Below, piece by piece: positions 1-5,812 of a DNA stretch of 5,812 nucleotides. The stretch spans positions 1-5,812 of the forward strand of contig USKH01000085.1 of NCBI GenBank assembly GCA_900555125.1, given 5' to 3'. Under the pieces are notes generated by a model. It was not told where the DNA came from, searched no databases, and saw only the letters and a program-made list of their open reading frames with translations. Origin of the DNA: an uncultured Clostridium sp. Lineage in GTDB: Bacteria; Bacillota; Clostridia; Christensenellales; Pumilibacteraceae. Within the stretch, counting starts at the first letter, position 1, and every line of letters begins with the position of its first letter. Both the position numbers and the translations under genes were made by a program.

Positions 1-1
1 G

Positions 2-3000
2 TTAATAGGATTTGACGGGGAAATGCGGTCGCTTACTTTTGAAAATCGTGGAAATCTTCCCGTAAACATCGATGTATGCGGCAGTTTTGAACTTATCCTG
101 GAAAAAGCGAAAGTATATATCGCGCACCCGGCATTTAACAGATTGTTTATTTCGATTTTTGACAGAAAAGGAAACGTTGCGCTCTGCGAAAACAGAAAGA
201 GCAAGGCTTTTTGCGGATTTTCTTTAGTCGGAGCTGACGCAGACTTTTTTCTTGACGACGGGATTGTTTGTGGAAAATCTATTATCACTCTATTGCCGGG
301 TAGAACAAAGAAAATATATTTTTGCTTGTTTTGCGCAAATGATAAACCCGAGTTATATCGTCGTGCGAAAGTGCTTGGCGACGAAAATCCGGTTGAAAAA
401 ATAAGCGATGCGCTTTTGCCGGAAAAGACAAACGGAATGAGTATTGACGAATGTCGGCTTGCCGCAAGGCTCATGAACGTAAGTTTTGGTTGTAACGTTT
501 TGCTGGATAAAGCCGGATATAGCTATAATTATCCGGTCAACACGGTTTTTGTTAAATGCGCATCGGATGTTTTTGCGCTTGAAAAAAAGTTAAAAACCTT
601 TATCATGCTGTATAAATACGGGCTTATGTTCGAGGTCGTAATTTCGGTTGCGGAAGCGGACGGTTATTTTTCACGATTGAAAAACGAAGTCGAATCGGCT
701 GTAAGAGCTTCGGGTATCTACGACGTTTTGCCTCATGACTGTAAAACGGAGATTGTTTCCGAAAAAATCGGAGAAGAAATTTCGAAGATTTTCGCAGAGT
801 ATTATATTGACGGAACTTTGAGTAGCGTTAGCAATAAAACTTTTTACTTGAGAAGCAAAATATACGATACTCCGGAAATAAACTTGCCCGAAAAAAAGCT
901 ATCTCTTTCATGCGGATATTTTGCGCCCGATTGTTCGTTTATTATTACCAAGCCGGGCAAACGACCGTTTTGTAACGTTATTGCCAATTCTGAGGGAGGA
1001 ACGATAACAACGAGTCGAGGCGGCGGTTTTTCATTCGGAAAAAATTCGAGAGAAGAAAAAACAAGCGCTTTTTTAACTTACGAAGCTTGCAGCGAGCTTT
1101 TGTTTGTGTCCGAAAAAGGTAATTCGTGGAAAATAAACGGATTAAGCGAAATAACCAAGGGGTATTGTCGTCAGAATTTCGGGATGACGGAATTTGTGCT
1201 GGGATATAACGGTATAAAAACTTCGGTTAGCGTTTTTATAACCGAAAACGGGAGTAAGGCTTATTCGGTTGATATAGAAAACCTTACGGACGAAAACAGA
1301 AAAGTCGACATCGGATTTGCCATCGCACCGGTTTTGGGCGATTTCTTTGAAAATCATTTTTATCATATTGAATTTACAAAAGTAGAAGATAATAAATTTT
1401 GTGTTGTAAACACAAAAAACGGACGCAAAGCGTGGATAATATTTACAGGTGCCGACTTTGATATTAAAAACGATAATTGTGATATTATCGGGAAAACAAT
1501 GCAAAAATCATCAAAGCTGCCGTATTTTAGTACTATGTCTGACATAGTATTCGGCATAAAAACAAGAATCGGTATACTGATAGGCGCAAATGCGGAAAAC
1601 GAAGACTTTCAAAGAGAAGCGTTTCGTTCGACAAGCGCGTATAAATTACTTTCGTGTATAGATGTAAATTTTGATTCCGGTCTCTCTGTGCTTGCAAAAT
1701 GGTTGCCGTATCAGGTTTATTGCAGCAGATTTTACGGGCGTGCGGGTTATTATCAGATAAGCGGCGCGTACGGATTCCGCGATCAGCTGCAAGATTGCCT
1801 TACTATGCTTTATATAGATTGTGCGGCCGTAAAAAAACATATTATTCGTTGCGCAGAACATCAATTTGCCGACGGCGACGTTATGCACTGGTGGCACGAG
1901 CCTTTTTTCGGAGTAAGAACGCGTATAATGGACGACCGGCTTTTTTTGCCTTATATTGTATCCGAGTACATTTCTTTTACCGGCGACTGCTTTATTCTTG
2001 CCGAAAGAATTCCGTTTTTAAAAAACGTAATTATTCCCAAGGGGGAAGAGAGCGTTTGCTGTGCGATGGAACCCGAAAAGAATTCGGAAAGTTTGTTGGA
2101 ACACTGCAAACGTGCGATTGTGTCCGTGTGCGAAGAAATTGCACCGGACGGGCTTGTGTATATGCACGGAGGCGACTGGAATGACGGAATGAATCTTGTT
2201 GGGGCGGGCGGAAAAGGAAGAAGCGTGTGGCTTTCGATGTTTTTGTACGAAGTAATAGTTAAATTTGCGCGTTATATTACACTGCCCTCGGAGAAAAAAT
2301 ATTATTTTGAAAAAAAATCTCTCTTAAAAGCCGGGGTGGAAGCATGTTTTAACGGAAAATATTTTATTCGTGCAATTGCCGATGACGGGACGATTTTAGG
2401 CAATGAAAAAAGTGCGGAATGTAAAATGGATTTGCTTACTCAGGCGTACGCGGCGATAAGCGGTATAACAACATCGGAAAAGGCTTTATCTGCCATTGAA
2501 TGTGCCGAGAAAGTGCTTGTAGATGAAAAAAACGGAATAATTAAATTGCTCGATCCGCCGTTTGAGCATAGCGAAAAAGTGGGATATATAGGCGATTATC
2601 CGCCCGGCGTCAGGGAGAACGGCGGACAATATACGCACGCTGCCGTTTGGTTTGTGTACGCATTGTACGAATTGGGGCAAACCGAAAAGGCTTTTAAGTA
2701 TCTGACAATGCTAAATCCCGTTGAGCATTATCGCAAATATAACGGCGATATTTACGGCGCCGAACCTTATGTTATGAGTGCCGATGTGTATTCCGGAAAA
2801 AATACAGGTAAAGCAGGATGGAGTTGGTACACCGGTTCGGCTTCGTGGATGTACGTTACGATAATAAAAAAACTTTTCGGAATCGAAATTAAAAACGGAG
2901 TAGTTTCTTTTTCCCCGAATTTGCCTACCGAGGTAAAACGTGCATTTGTTACGGTGCGATACGAAGGTAAAACGCTGAACGTAAACATAGATAACGGAGA

Positions 3001-3112
3001 TGAAGGCGAGCAGTGGCGGATTGTATACGGCGAAGTAGAATACAACACAAATACTCTTGATCTTAAAAACCTGAAAAACGATAAAACAATAACGCTGAAA
3101 AGAAGTCGATAA
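2..3112 (+). CDS. C-terminal part of NdvB-like cyclic beta-1,2-glucan synthase / GH94 glycoside phosphorylase (5'-truncated by window edge)
   Basis: This is a GH94-family protein resembling the C-terminal third of NdvB. In characterised NdvB/Cgs proteins the GH94 domain phosphorolyses linear beta-1,2-glucan and so sets chain length. Residues are numbered from the Met at 23. Residues 1-160 are the rest of a first beta-sandwich (HPAF at 35-38). About 145-290 is a mixed linker with LAARLM at 146. About 290-555 is a second beta-supersandwich with NVIAN at 318 followed by NSRE. About 570-955 is an (alpha/alpha)6 barrel, and 960-1029 is a C-terminal beta region. Barrel motifs are GAYGFRDQLQD (R586, D587), HWWHEP (H622-H625), GVRTR, GGDWNDGM (D721, likely general acid) and NGGQYTHAA (H872, likely phosphate binding). 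The frame has no stop back to position 2, so the ATG at 23 is probably internal. The main alternative is a free-standing 1,2-beta-oligoglucan phosphorylase (about 1,100 residues) missing only some 80 residues. No terminator follows it. Confidence 0.85.
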   Translation, partial: LIGFDGEMRSLTFENRGNLPVNIDVCGSFELILEKAKVYIAHPAFNRLFISIFDRKGNVALCENRKSKAFCGFSLVGADADFFLDDGIVCGKSIITLLPGRTKKIYFCLFCANDKPELYRRAKVLGDENPVEKISDALLPEKTNGMSIDECRLAARLMNVSFGCNVLLDKAGYSYNYPVNTVFVKCASDVFALEKKLKTFIMLYKYGLMFEVVISVAEADGYFSRLKNEVESAVRASGIYDVLPHDCKTEIVSEKIGEEISKIFAEYYIDGTLSSVSNKTFYLRSKIYDTPEINLPEKKLSLSCGYFAPDCSFIITKPGKRPFCNVIANSEGGTITTSRGGGFSFGKNSREEKTSAFLTYEACSELLFVSEKGNSWKINGLSEITKGYCRQNFGMTEFVLGYNGIKTSVSVFITENGSKAYSVDIENLTDENRKVDIGFAIAPVLGDFFENHFYHIEFTKVEDNKFCVVNTKNGRKAWIIFTGADFDIKNDNCDIIGKTMQKSSKLPYFSTMSDIVFGIKTRIGILIGANAENEDFQREAFRSTSAYKLLSCIDVNFDSGLSVLAKWLPYQVYCSRFYGRAGYYQISGAYGFRDQLQDCLTMLYIDCAAVKKHIIRCAEHQFADGDVMHWWHEPFFGVRTRIMDDRLFLPYIVSEYISFTGDCFILAERIPFLKNVIIPKGEESVCCAMEPEKNSESLLEHCKRAIVSVCEEIAPDGLVYMHGGDWNDGMNLVGAGGKGRSVWLSMFLYEVIVKFARYITLPSEKKYYFEKKSLLKAGVEACFNGKYFIRAIADDGTILGNEKSAECKMDLLTQAYAAISGITTSEKALSAIECAEKVLVDEKNGIIKLLDPPFEHSEKVGYIGDYPPGVRENGGQYTHAAVWFVYALYELGQTEKAFKYLTMLNPVEHYRKYNGDIYGAEPYVMSADVYSGKNTGKAGWSWYTGSASWMYVTIIKKLFGIEIKNGVVSFSPNLPTEVKRAFVTVRYEGKTLNVNIDNGDEGEQWRIVYGEVEYNTNTLDLKNLKNDKTITLKRSR
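1529..1551. repeat. Palindrome inside the GH94 gene, copy 1 of a dispersed 19-21 bp repeat
   Basis: TACTATGTC, a central T, then GACATAGTA form a perfect inverted repeat at 1531-1549. In RNA it extends by one G-U and one A-U pair to 1529-1551. The same element, differing at two central bases, recurs in the intergenic region at 4531-4555. Here it is translated as part of the stretch STMSDIVF. Its function is unknown; an operator or a REP-like repeat are both possible. Confidence 0.6.
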
Positions 3113-3114
3113 AC

Positions 3115-3143
3115 TTGAAATAAATATTTTTTTGTGCTATAAT
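3115..3143 (+). promoter_or_regulatory. Sigma-A-type extended -10 promoter for rarA
   Basis: The -35 box TTGAAA lies at 3115-3120. A 17-bp spacer (3121-3137) ends in TGC, an extended -10 element, and the -10 box TATAAT lies at 3138-3143. The -35 begins three bases after the stop codon of the upstream gene. Transcription would be expected to start about 7 bases after the -10 box, near 3150, which is the A of the rarA ATG. The match to consensus is seen directly; activity and start point are inferred. Confidence 0.8.
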
Positions 3144-3149
3144 TTGTTT

Positions 3150-4469
3150 ATGGATTTATTTGATTTTGCACAAAACGATACAAATTCGTCAAAACCGCTT
3201 GCCGATCGCATGCGGCCTCAAACACTTGCCGATTTTTACGGTCAGCAACATATAATTTTTCCTGGATCTTTACTTGTCCGTGCGATCAAGACCGATAAAT
3301 TAGGTAATTGCATTTTCTGGGGACCGCCGGGAACGGGAAAAACGACGCTTGCTTCAATAATCGCAAATTCTACAAACGCAGATTTTGTAAAGCTTAACGC
3401 TGTGTCGAGCGGCGTTGCCGACGCGAAAAAAGTTATAGAAGAGGCGCGCGAAAAACTGCACGTTTACGGAAAGAAAACATATTTGTTGCTGGACGAGTGC
3501 CATCGTTGGAATAAGGCGCAGTCGGACTGTGTCCTGTCGGCAATGGAGGACGGCAGCATAATATTTGTAGGTTCCACCACCGAAAATCCGAACCTTTCAA
3601 TGACTAAAGCTATAGTCAGCAGATGTCGCATTTTCGAGCTTAAAGCACTGAAAGACGACGATATAAAAAAAGGAATAATGCGCGCTCTCTCGGACAAGAA
3701 AAACGGACTGGGTAATTTTGATATCCAAATTACCGACGACGCTGTCGAGCATATAGTGTGGAGTTGTGCCGGGGATATGAGAAAAGCACTCGGCGCACTT
3801 GAGCTTGCGGCATTGTCAACGCCTCCGGATAATGCGGGAAAAATAATCATCGATAAGTCGGTTGCCGAGCAGTCGGTACAAAAAAAGTCGGTTTCGATAA
3901 ACGAAAGCACGACTTATGATATGTTAAGCGCGTTTTGTAAAAGTTTGCGAGGATCCGATCCAGACGCCGCTTTATTTTGGGCATTCCGTTTGATTGCCGC
4001 GGGGTTTGATCCTTTGATATTGTTCAGAAGAATGATTGCTCACGCAAGCGAAGATGTGGGAATGGCGGACAGCTCTGTTTTGCAGTTTGTTACGTCGGCT
4101 ATGACGGCATTTGAAAAAATCGGAATGCCGGAAGGAGAGCTTACTCTCGCTCATGCAATAATTTACTTGTGCACCGCGCCAAAATCAAATAAAGTCTATC
4201 TGGCAAAGGAAGCGGCAAAATGCGCTGCCGAAAACGAGAAAGACGACTTTGTTCCCCTGCATTTGCGAAATACGGATTTTTCTACCGGCGATAAATCGGA
4301 TAAGCCTTATCTTTATCCGCATGATTTCGGAGGATATGTTCGTCAGCAATACTTACCCGACGGAATTAAAAACAAAAAATTTTATTATCCATCCGAAAAC
4401 GGTAACGAAAAAGGCGTTAAGGATTTTCTTGCTTATATAGAAGAAAAGAAGAAAGAAGCGAATAAATGA
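3150..4469 (+). CDS. rarA: Replication-associated recombination protein A (RarA/MgsA), AAA+ ATPase
   Basis: RarA is a cytoplasmic AAA+ ATPase of the clamp-loader/RuvB/WRNIP1 group that acts at stalled replication forks and single-strand gaps. The protein is 439 residues, normal for the family. From the ATG at 3150 it starts MDLFDFAQ, the usual family N-terminus, then PLADRMRP and GQQHII. Walker A is GPPGTGKTT at 58-66 (K64). Walker B is LLLDECHRWNKAQSD (D115, E116). Sensor 1 is GSTTENP (N146). The arginine-finger region is SRCRIF (R158, R160), and sensor 2 is GDMRKAL (R211). The C-terminal MgsA-type oligomerisation region carries RGSDPDAA, HASEDVGMAD, APKSNKVYLA and YPHDFGGYVRQQYLP. The in-frame TTG at 3132 is rejected as start because its six extra codons lie in the promoter and are not family-like. 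There is no Shine-Dalgarno sequence before the ATG. A hairpin terminator follows. Some readthrough from the upstream gene is possible. Confidence 0.95.
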   Translation: MDLFDFAQNDTNSSKPLADRMRPQTLADFYGQQHIIFPGSLLVRAIKTDKLGNCIFWGPPGTGKTTLASIIANSTNADFVKLNAVSSGVADAKKVIEEAREKLHVYGKKTYLLLDECHRWNKAQSDCVLSAMEDGSIIFVGSTTENPNLSMTKAIVSRCRIFELKALKDDDIKKGIMRALSDKKNGLGNFDIQITDDAVEHIVWSCAGDMRKALGALELAALSTPPDNAGKIIIDKSVAEQSVQKKSVSINESTTYDMLSAFCKSLRGSDPDAALFWAFRLIAAGFDPLILFRRMIAHASEDVGMADSSVLQFVTSAMTAFEKIGMPEGELTLAHAIIYLCTAPKSNKVYLAKEAAKCAAENEKDDFVPLHLRNTDFSTGDKSDKPYLYPHDFGGYVRQQYLPDGIKNKKFYYPSENGNEKGVKDFLAYIEEKKKEANK

Positions 4470-4484
4470 CCGCTAAATGACCGC
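4463..4484 (+). repeat. 11-bp exact tandem duplication across the rarA stop codon
   Basis: TAAATGACCGC occurs twice in direct succession, at 4463-4473 and 4474-4484. The rarA stop codon TGA (4467-4469) lies in the first copy. It is probably a small replication-slippage duplication, with no evident function. Confidence 0.6.
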
Positions 4485-4486
4485 AA

Positions 4487-4530
4487 AAAAACGCGATTTA
4501 ACATGTTTTTATTTGCTAAATCGCGTTTTT
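4487..4530 (+). terminator. Rho-independent terminator of rarA, probably bidirectional
   Basis: A perfect 14-bp stem pairs AAAAACGCGATTTA (4487-4500) with TAAATCGCGTTTTT (4517-4530) around a 16-base loop. It starts 18 bases after the rarA stop. The T run at the 3' arm serves the plus strand. The seven-A run at 4485-4491 gives a T run on the minus strand, so it could also stop readthrough from the convergent aldolase gene. Confidence 0.85.
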
Positions 4531-4555
4531 AAGTACTATGCGTGACATAGTACTT
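4531..4555. repeat. 25-bp intergenic palindrome, copy 2 of the dispersed repeat
   Basis: The arms AAGTACTATG (4531-4540) and CATAGTACTT (4546-4555) are exact reverse complements around CGTGA. It directly abuts the rarA terminator. Its core matches copy 1 at 1530-1549 except for two central bases (TC there, CG here). It lacks a following T run, so it is not a typical terminator. A protein-binding operator, a REP-like repeat or a small mobile palindrome are possible. Confidence 0.7.
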
Positions 4556-4605
4556 GGATATTGGACGTACAAAAATCGGCGGCAGATAATTTTAGGCAAA
4601 CTACA

Positions 4606-4643
4606 TAAAGAAAAAAGCTCCGTAAAATTTACGAAGCTTTTTT
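4606..4643 (-). terminator. Rho-independent terminator of the aldolase gene
   Basis: AAAAAAGCT (4611-4619) pairs with AGCTTTTTT (4635-4643). After one mismatch, CGTAA pairs with TTACG around a 3-base loop. Read on the minus strand, it begins 12 bases after the aldolase stop and ends in a TTTTTT-C-TTT run. The plus strand also has T runs after the stem (4638-4643 and 4647-4652), so it may back up termination of rarA. Confidence 0.85.
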
Positions 4644-4655
4644 GTGTTTTTTGTA

Positions 4656-5591
4656 TTAGTTGAACGCTTTTCCGTTGCAGCCGAGGACGTTTACGAGCTT
4701 ATGCTCTACGCATTCCTGGATGAGTGCTCTTGCGGGTGCCAGATACTGTCTGGGATCGAAGTGAGAGGGGTTCTCCACAAAATGCTTTCTGATTGCCGCG
4801 GTGAATGCAAGACGCAAGTCGGAGTCGATGTTGATTTTGCACACAGCCATGGTGGCTGCTTTTCTCAGCATATCTTCCGGAACGCCTTTTGCTCCGGGCA
4901 TAGTTCCGCCGTACTTATTGATTATATCAACGTATTCGGGAATGACGGAGGAAGCACCGTGCAGAACAATCGGGAATTCGGGCAAACGTTTTGCTACTTC
5001 ATCGAGAATATCGAAACGGAGTTTTGCTTCGCCTTTGAATTTATATGCGCCGTGCGAAGTTCCGATTGCGATTGCAAGCGAATCTACTCCGGTGCTGTTA
5101 ACAAATTCTTCGACCTGGTTGGGATCGGTGTAGCAGGCATTTTCGTCGGATACGTTTACTTCGTCTTCGATGCCGGCAAGTTTACCGAGTTCTGCTTCGA
5201 CTACTACGCCGTGATCGTGAGCGTATTTGACGACTTCGCTGGTCACTTTGATGTTATCGGCAAAAGGAAGCGAAGACGCGTCGATCATAACAGAGGTAAA
5301 TCCGTCGTCGATAGCGGACTTGCACAGCTCGTACGAATCGCCGTGATCGAGATGCAGGCAGATGGGAAGACCGGAATCTTCTACAGCCGCTTCAACCAAT
5401 TTCTTTAGGTATTTGGGGTTAGCGTAATTTCTTGCGCCCTTGGAAACCTGAAGAATAAGCGGAGCCTGCTGTTTTTTACCGGCTTCTACGATTCCCTGAA
5501 TCATTTCCATGTTGTTTACGTTGAACGCGCCGATTGCATAATGACCGGCATACGCTTTCGCAAACATTTCTTTTGTTGTAACTAATGGCAT
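4656..5591 (-). CDS. fba: Class II (zinc-dependent) fructose-1,6-bisphosphate aldolase
   Basis: This cytoplasmic glycolytic/gluconeogenic enzyme reversibly cleaves fructose 1,6-bisphosphate into dihydroxyacetone phosphate and glyceraldehyde 3-phosphate. The 311-residue TIM-barrel protein is complete and starts MPLVTTKEM. HLDHG at 80-84 gives the catalytic Asp (D82) and a zinc-ligand His (H83). VEAELG carries E134. GTSHGAYKF carries H180 and LHGASS carries H211, the other expected zinc ligands. NIDSD at 254-258 followed by R260 is the substrate-phosphate region. The segment YGGTMPGAKGVPEDMLRKAA (227-246) is typical of the slightly longer class II enzymes of Clostridia and relatives. Tagatose-bisphosphate aldolase is the closest alternative; the overall pattern favours fructose-bisphosphate aldolase. 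The gene is monocistronic: promoter at 5623-5651, GGAGGG ribosome binding site 5 bases before the ATG, and a terminator just after the TAA. It converges on rarA. Confidence 0.96.
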   Translation of the reverse strand: MPLVTTKEMFAKAYAGHYAIGAFNVNNMEMIQGIVEAGKKQQAPLILQVSKGARNYANPKYLKKLVEAAVEDSGLPICLHLDHGDSYELCKSAIDDGFTSVMIDASSLPFADNIKVTSEVVKYAHDHGVVVEAELGKLAGIEDEVNVSDENACYTDPNQVEEFVNSTGVDSLAIAIGTSHGAYKFKGEAKLRFDILDEVAKRLPEFPIVLHGASSVIPEYVDIINKYGGTMPGAKGVPEDMLRKAATMAVCKINIDSDLRLAFTAAIRKHFVENPSHFDPRQYLAPARALIQECVEHKLVNVLGCNGKAFN

Positions 5592-5596
5592 AATTA

Positions 5597-5602
5597 CCCT
5601 CC
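5597..5602 (-). promoter_or_regulatory. Ribosome binding site of fba
   Basis: On the minus strand GGAGGG lies 5 bases before the ATG at 5591. This strong Shine-Dalgarno sequence fixes the aldolase start, and it contrasts with rarA, which has none. Confidence 0.9.
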
Positions 5603-5622
5603 ATAATAGTTCTTTCGCCGGT

Positions 5623-5651
5623 ATTATACTACATTTGTCTGCGTTTGACCA
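5623..5651 (-). promoter_or_regulatory. Sigma-A-type promoter of fba with A/T-rich upstream region
   Basis: On the minus strand TATAAT (plus 5623-5628) is preceded by a 17-bp spacer and TGGTCA (plus 5646-5651, 4 of 6 matches to TTGACA). The predicted transcription start near 5616 gives a leader of about 25 bases that contains the GGAGGG site. A- and T-tracts at 5654-5688, upstream of the -35 box, resemble an UP element, which would fit a highly expressed glycolytic gene. Confidence 0.75.
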
Positions 5652-5684
5652 GCGTTTTTACGTATTTTTCAAAAAAATTTTTGT

Positions 5685-5812
5685 TTAAGCTTTTTTGCCG
5701 AATAATTTATTGTCATGCGCAAATACTTGTTTTTGTGCTTCGTCGGAAATTATATACGGGTGTGGTTCGTGGCTTTTTCTATATTATATAGAAAAGAACG
5801 CTGAGGCATGCA
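5685..5812 (-). pseudogene. Possible C-terminal tail of an unidentified protein, apparently frameshifted (window edge)
   Basis: On the minus strand the frame ending at the TAA at 5685-5687 reads protein-like, including ISDEAQKQVFAHDNKLFG. It has no plausible start and is closed upstream by a TAA at 5784-5786. A second minus-strand frame is open from the window edge to 5750. One extra A in the A run at plus 5774-5778 would join the two into a continuous tail. The ending resembles the I-S-E-E-x-K-x-x-I...N-x-x-x-L-F-G close of amidohydrolase-type (TIM-barrel) proteins, but this is recalled similarity over a short stretch. It could be the end of a real gene to the right with a sequencing error, a decayed gene, or chance. 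It lies upstream of fba on the same strand. Confidence 0.3.
5775..5795. repeat. 21-bp AT-rich perfect palindrome
   Basis: TTTTCTATAT, a central T, then ATATAGAAAA form an inverted repeat with 10-bp arms. With only one G-C pair per arm the hairpin would be weak, so it is a poor terminator. It lies about 125 bp upstream of the fba -35 box and overlaps the possible gene tail on the minus strand. It could be an operator or chance in A/T-rich DNA. Confidence 0.4.

Noticed and set aside
1699..2184. A 161-codon plus-strand open frame within the GH94 gene
   Set aside because: It overlaps the conserved GH94 barrel region in another frame, has an Arg/Cys-rich composition with no domain, and is best seen as a shadow.
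3132..3149. TTG at 3132 as the rarA start
   Set aside because: The extra residues MCYNLF do not resemble the family N-terminus, the codons fall in the promoter -10 region, and no ribosome binding site precedes the TTG. ATG at 3150 gives the classical MDLF start.
3464..3910. A 148-codon minus-strand open frame opposite rarA
   Set aside because: It lies entirely opposite the conserved AAA+ core; Ser/Phe-rich translation is typical of an antisense shadow.
1..4469. A functional operon or novel system linking the glucan gene and rarA
   Set aside because: rarA has its own strong promoter, and no known pathway joins beta-glucan metabolism with fork repair. Adjacency alone is not evidence.
4531..4555. 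CRISPR array or tRNA-like element at the palindrome
   Set aside because: There are only two widely separated copies with no regular spacers, and no cloverleaf can be drawn around them.
4644..5408. A 254-codon plus-strand open frame antisense to the aldolase
   Set aside because: It lies almost wholly inside the clearly recognisable fba gene, is rich in Cys and Phe, resembles no family I know, and has no ribosome binding site.
5715..5804. A 29-codon plus-strand hydrophobic small open frame (starts MRKYLFLCF)
   Set aside because: It resembles a small membrane peptide but has no ribosome binding site or good promoter, and it overlaps the protein-like minus-strand tail, so chance is more likely.

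Overview
The window looks like ordinary chromosome from a low-to-moderate GC Gram-positive anaerobe, most likely an uncultured member of the Clostridia (Bacillota). The grounds are A/T-rich spacers, sigma-A-type promoters, a strong GGAGGG ribosome binding site, T-tailed hairpin terminators, and the style of the aldolase and RarA proteins. The lineage is inferred from these traits, not from a search.

Layout, left to right. (1) Positions 2-3112, plus strand, hold the C-terminal ~1,036 codons of a very large GH94-type protein related to the tail of NdvB, the cyclic beta-1,2-glucan synthase. The reading frame is open to the left edge, and the ATG at 23 falls inside a conserved beta-sandwich domain, so the gene almost certainly starts outside the window. 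(2) After 37 bp comes rarA (mgsA), an AAA+ ATPase of replication-fork maintenance, at 3150-4469. A near-consensus promoter (TTGAAA, 17 bp, TGC-TATAAT) sits so close to its ATG that the mRNA should start at or next to the start codon, which implies a leaderless transcript. (3) Positions 4470-4655 are a convergent intergenic region with two hairpin terminators facing opposite ways and a 25-bp palindrome between them. (4) Positions 4656-5591, minus strand, are a complete class II fructose-bisphosphate aldolase with its own promoter, leader and ribosome binding site. (5) Positions 5592-5812 hold that promoter, a 21-bp AT palindrome, and a minus-strand stretch that reads like the C-terminal tail of another protein, perhaps frameshifted or decayed.

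The three main genes (glucan synthesis/phosphorolysis, DNA replication repair, glycolysis) have separate signals and no evident shared pathway. I see no CRISPR array, RNA gene, phage or insertion element, and no convincing new defence or metabolic system. The most interesting observations are the predicted leaderless rarA transcript and a near-identical palindrome found both inside the glucan gene (1529-1551) and between genes (4531-4555), which suggests a dispersed genomic repeat or operator family.
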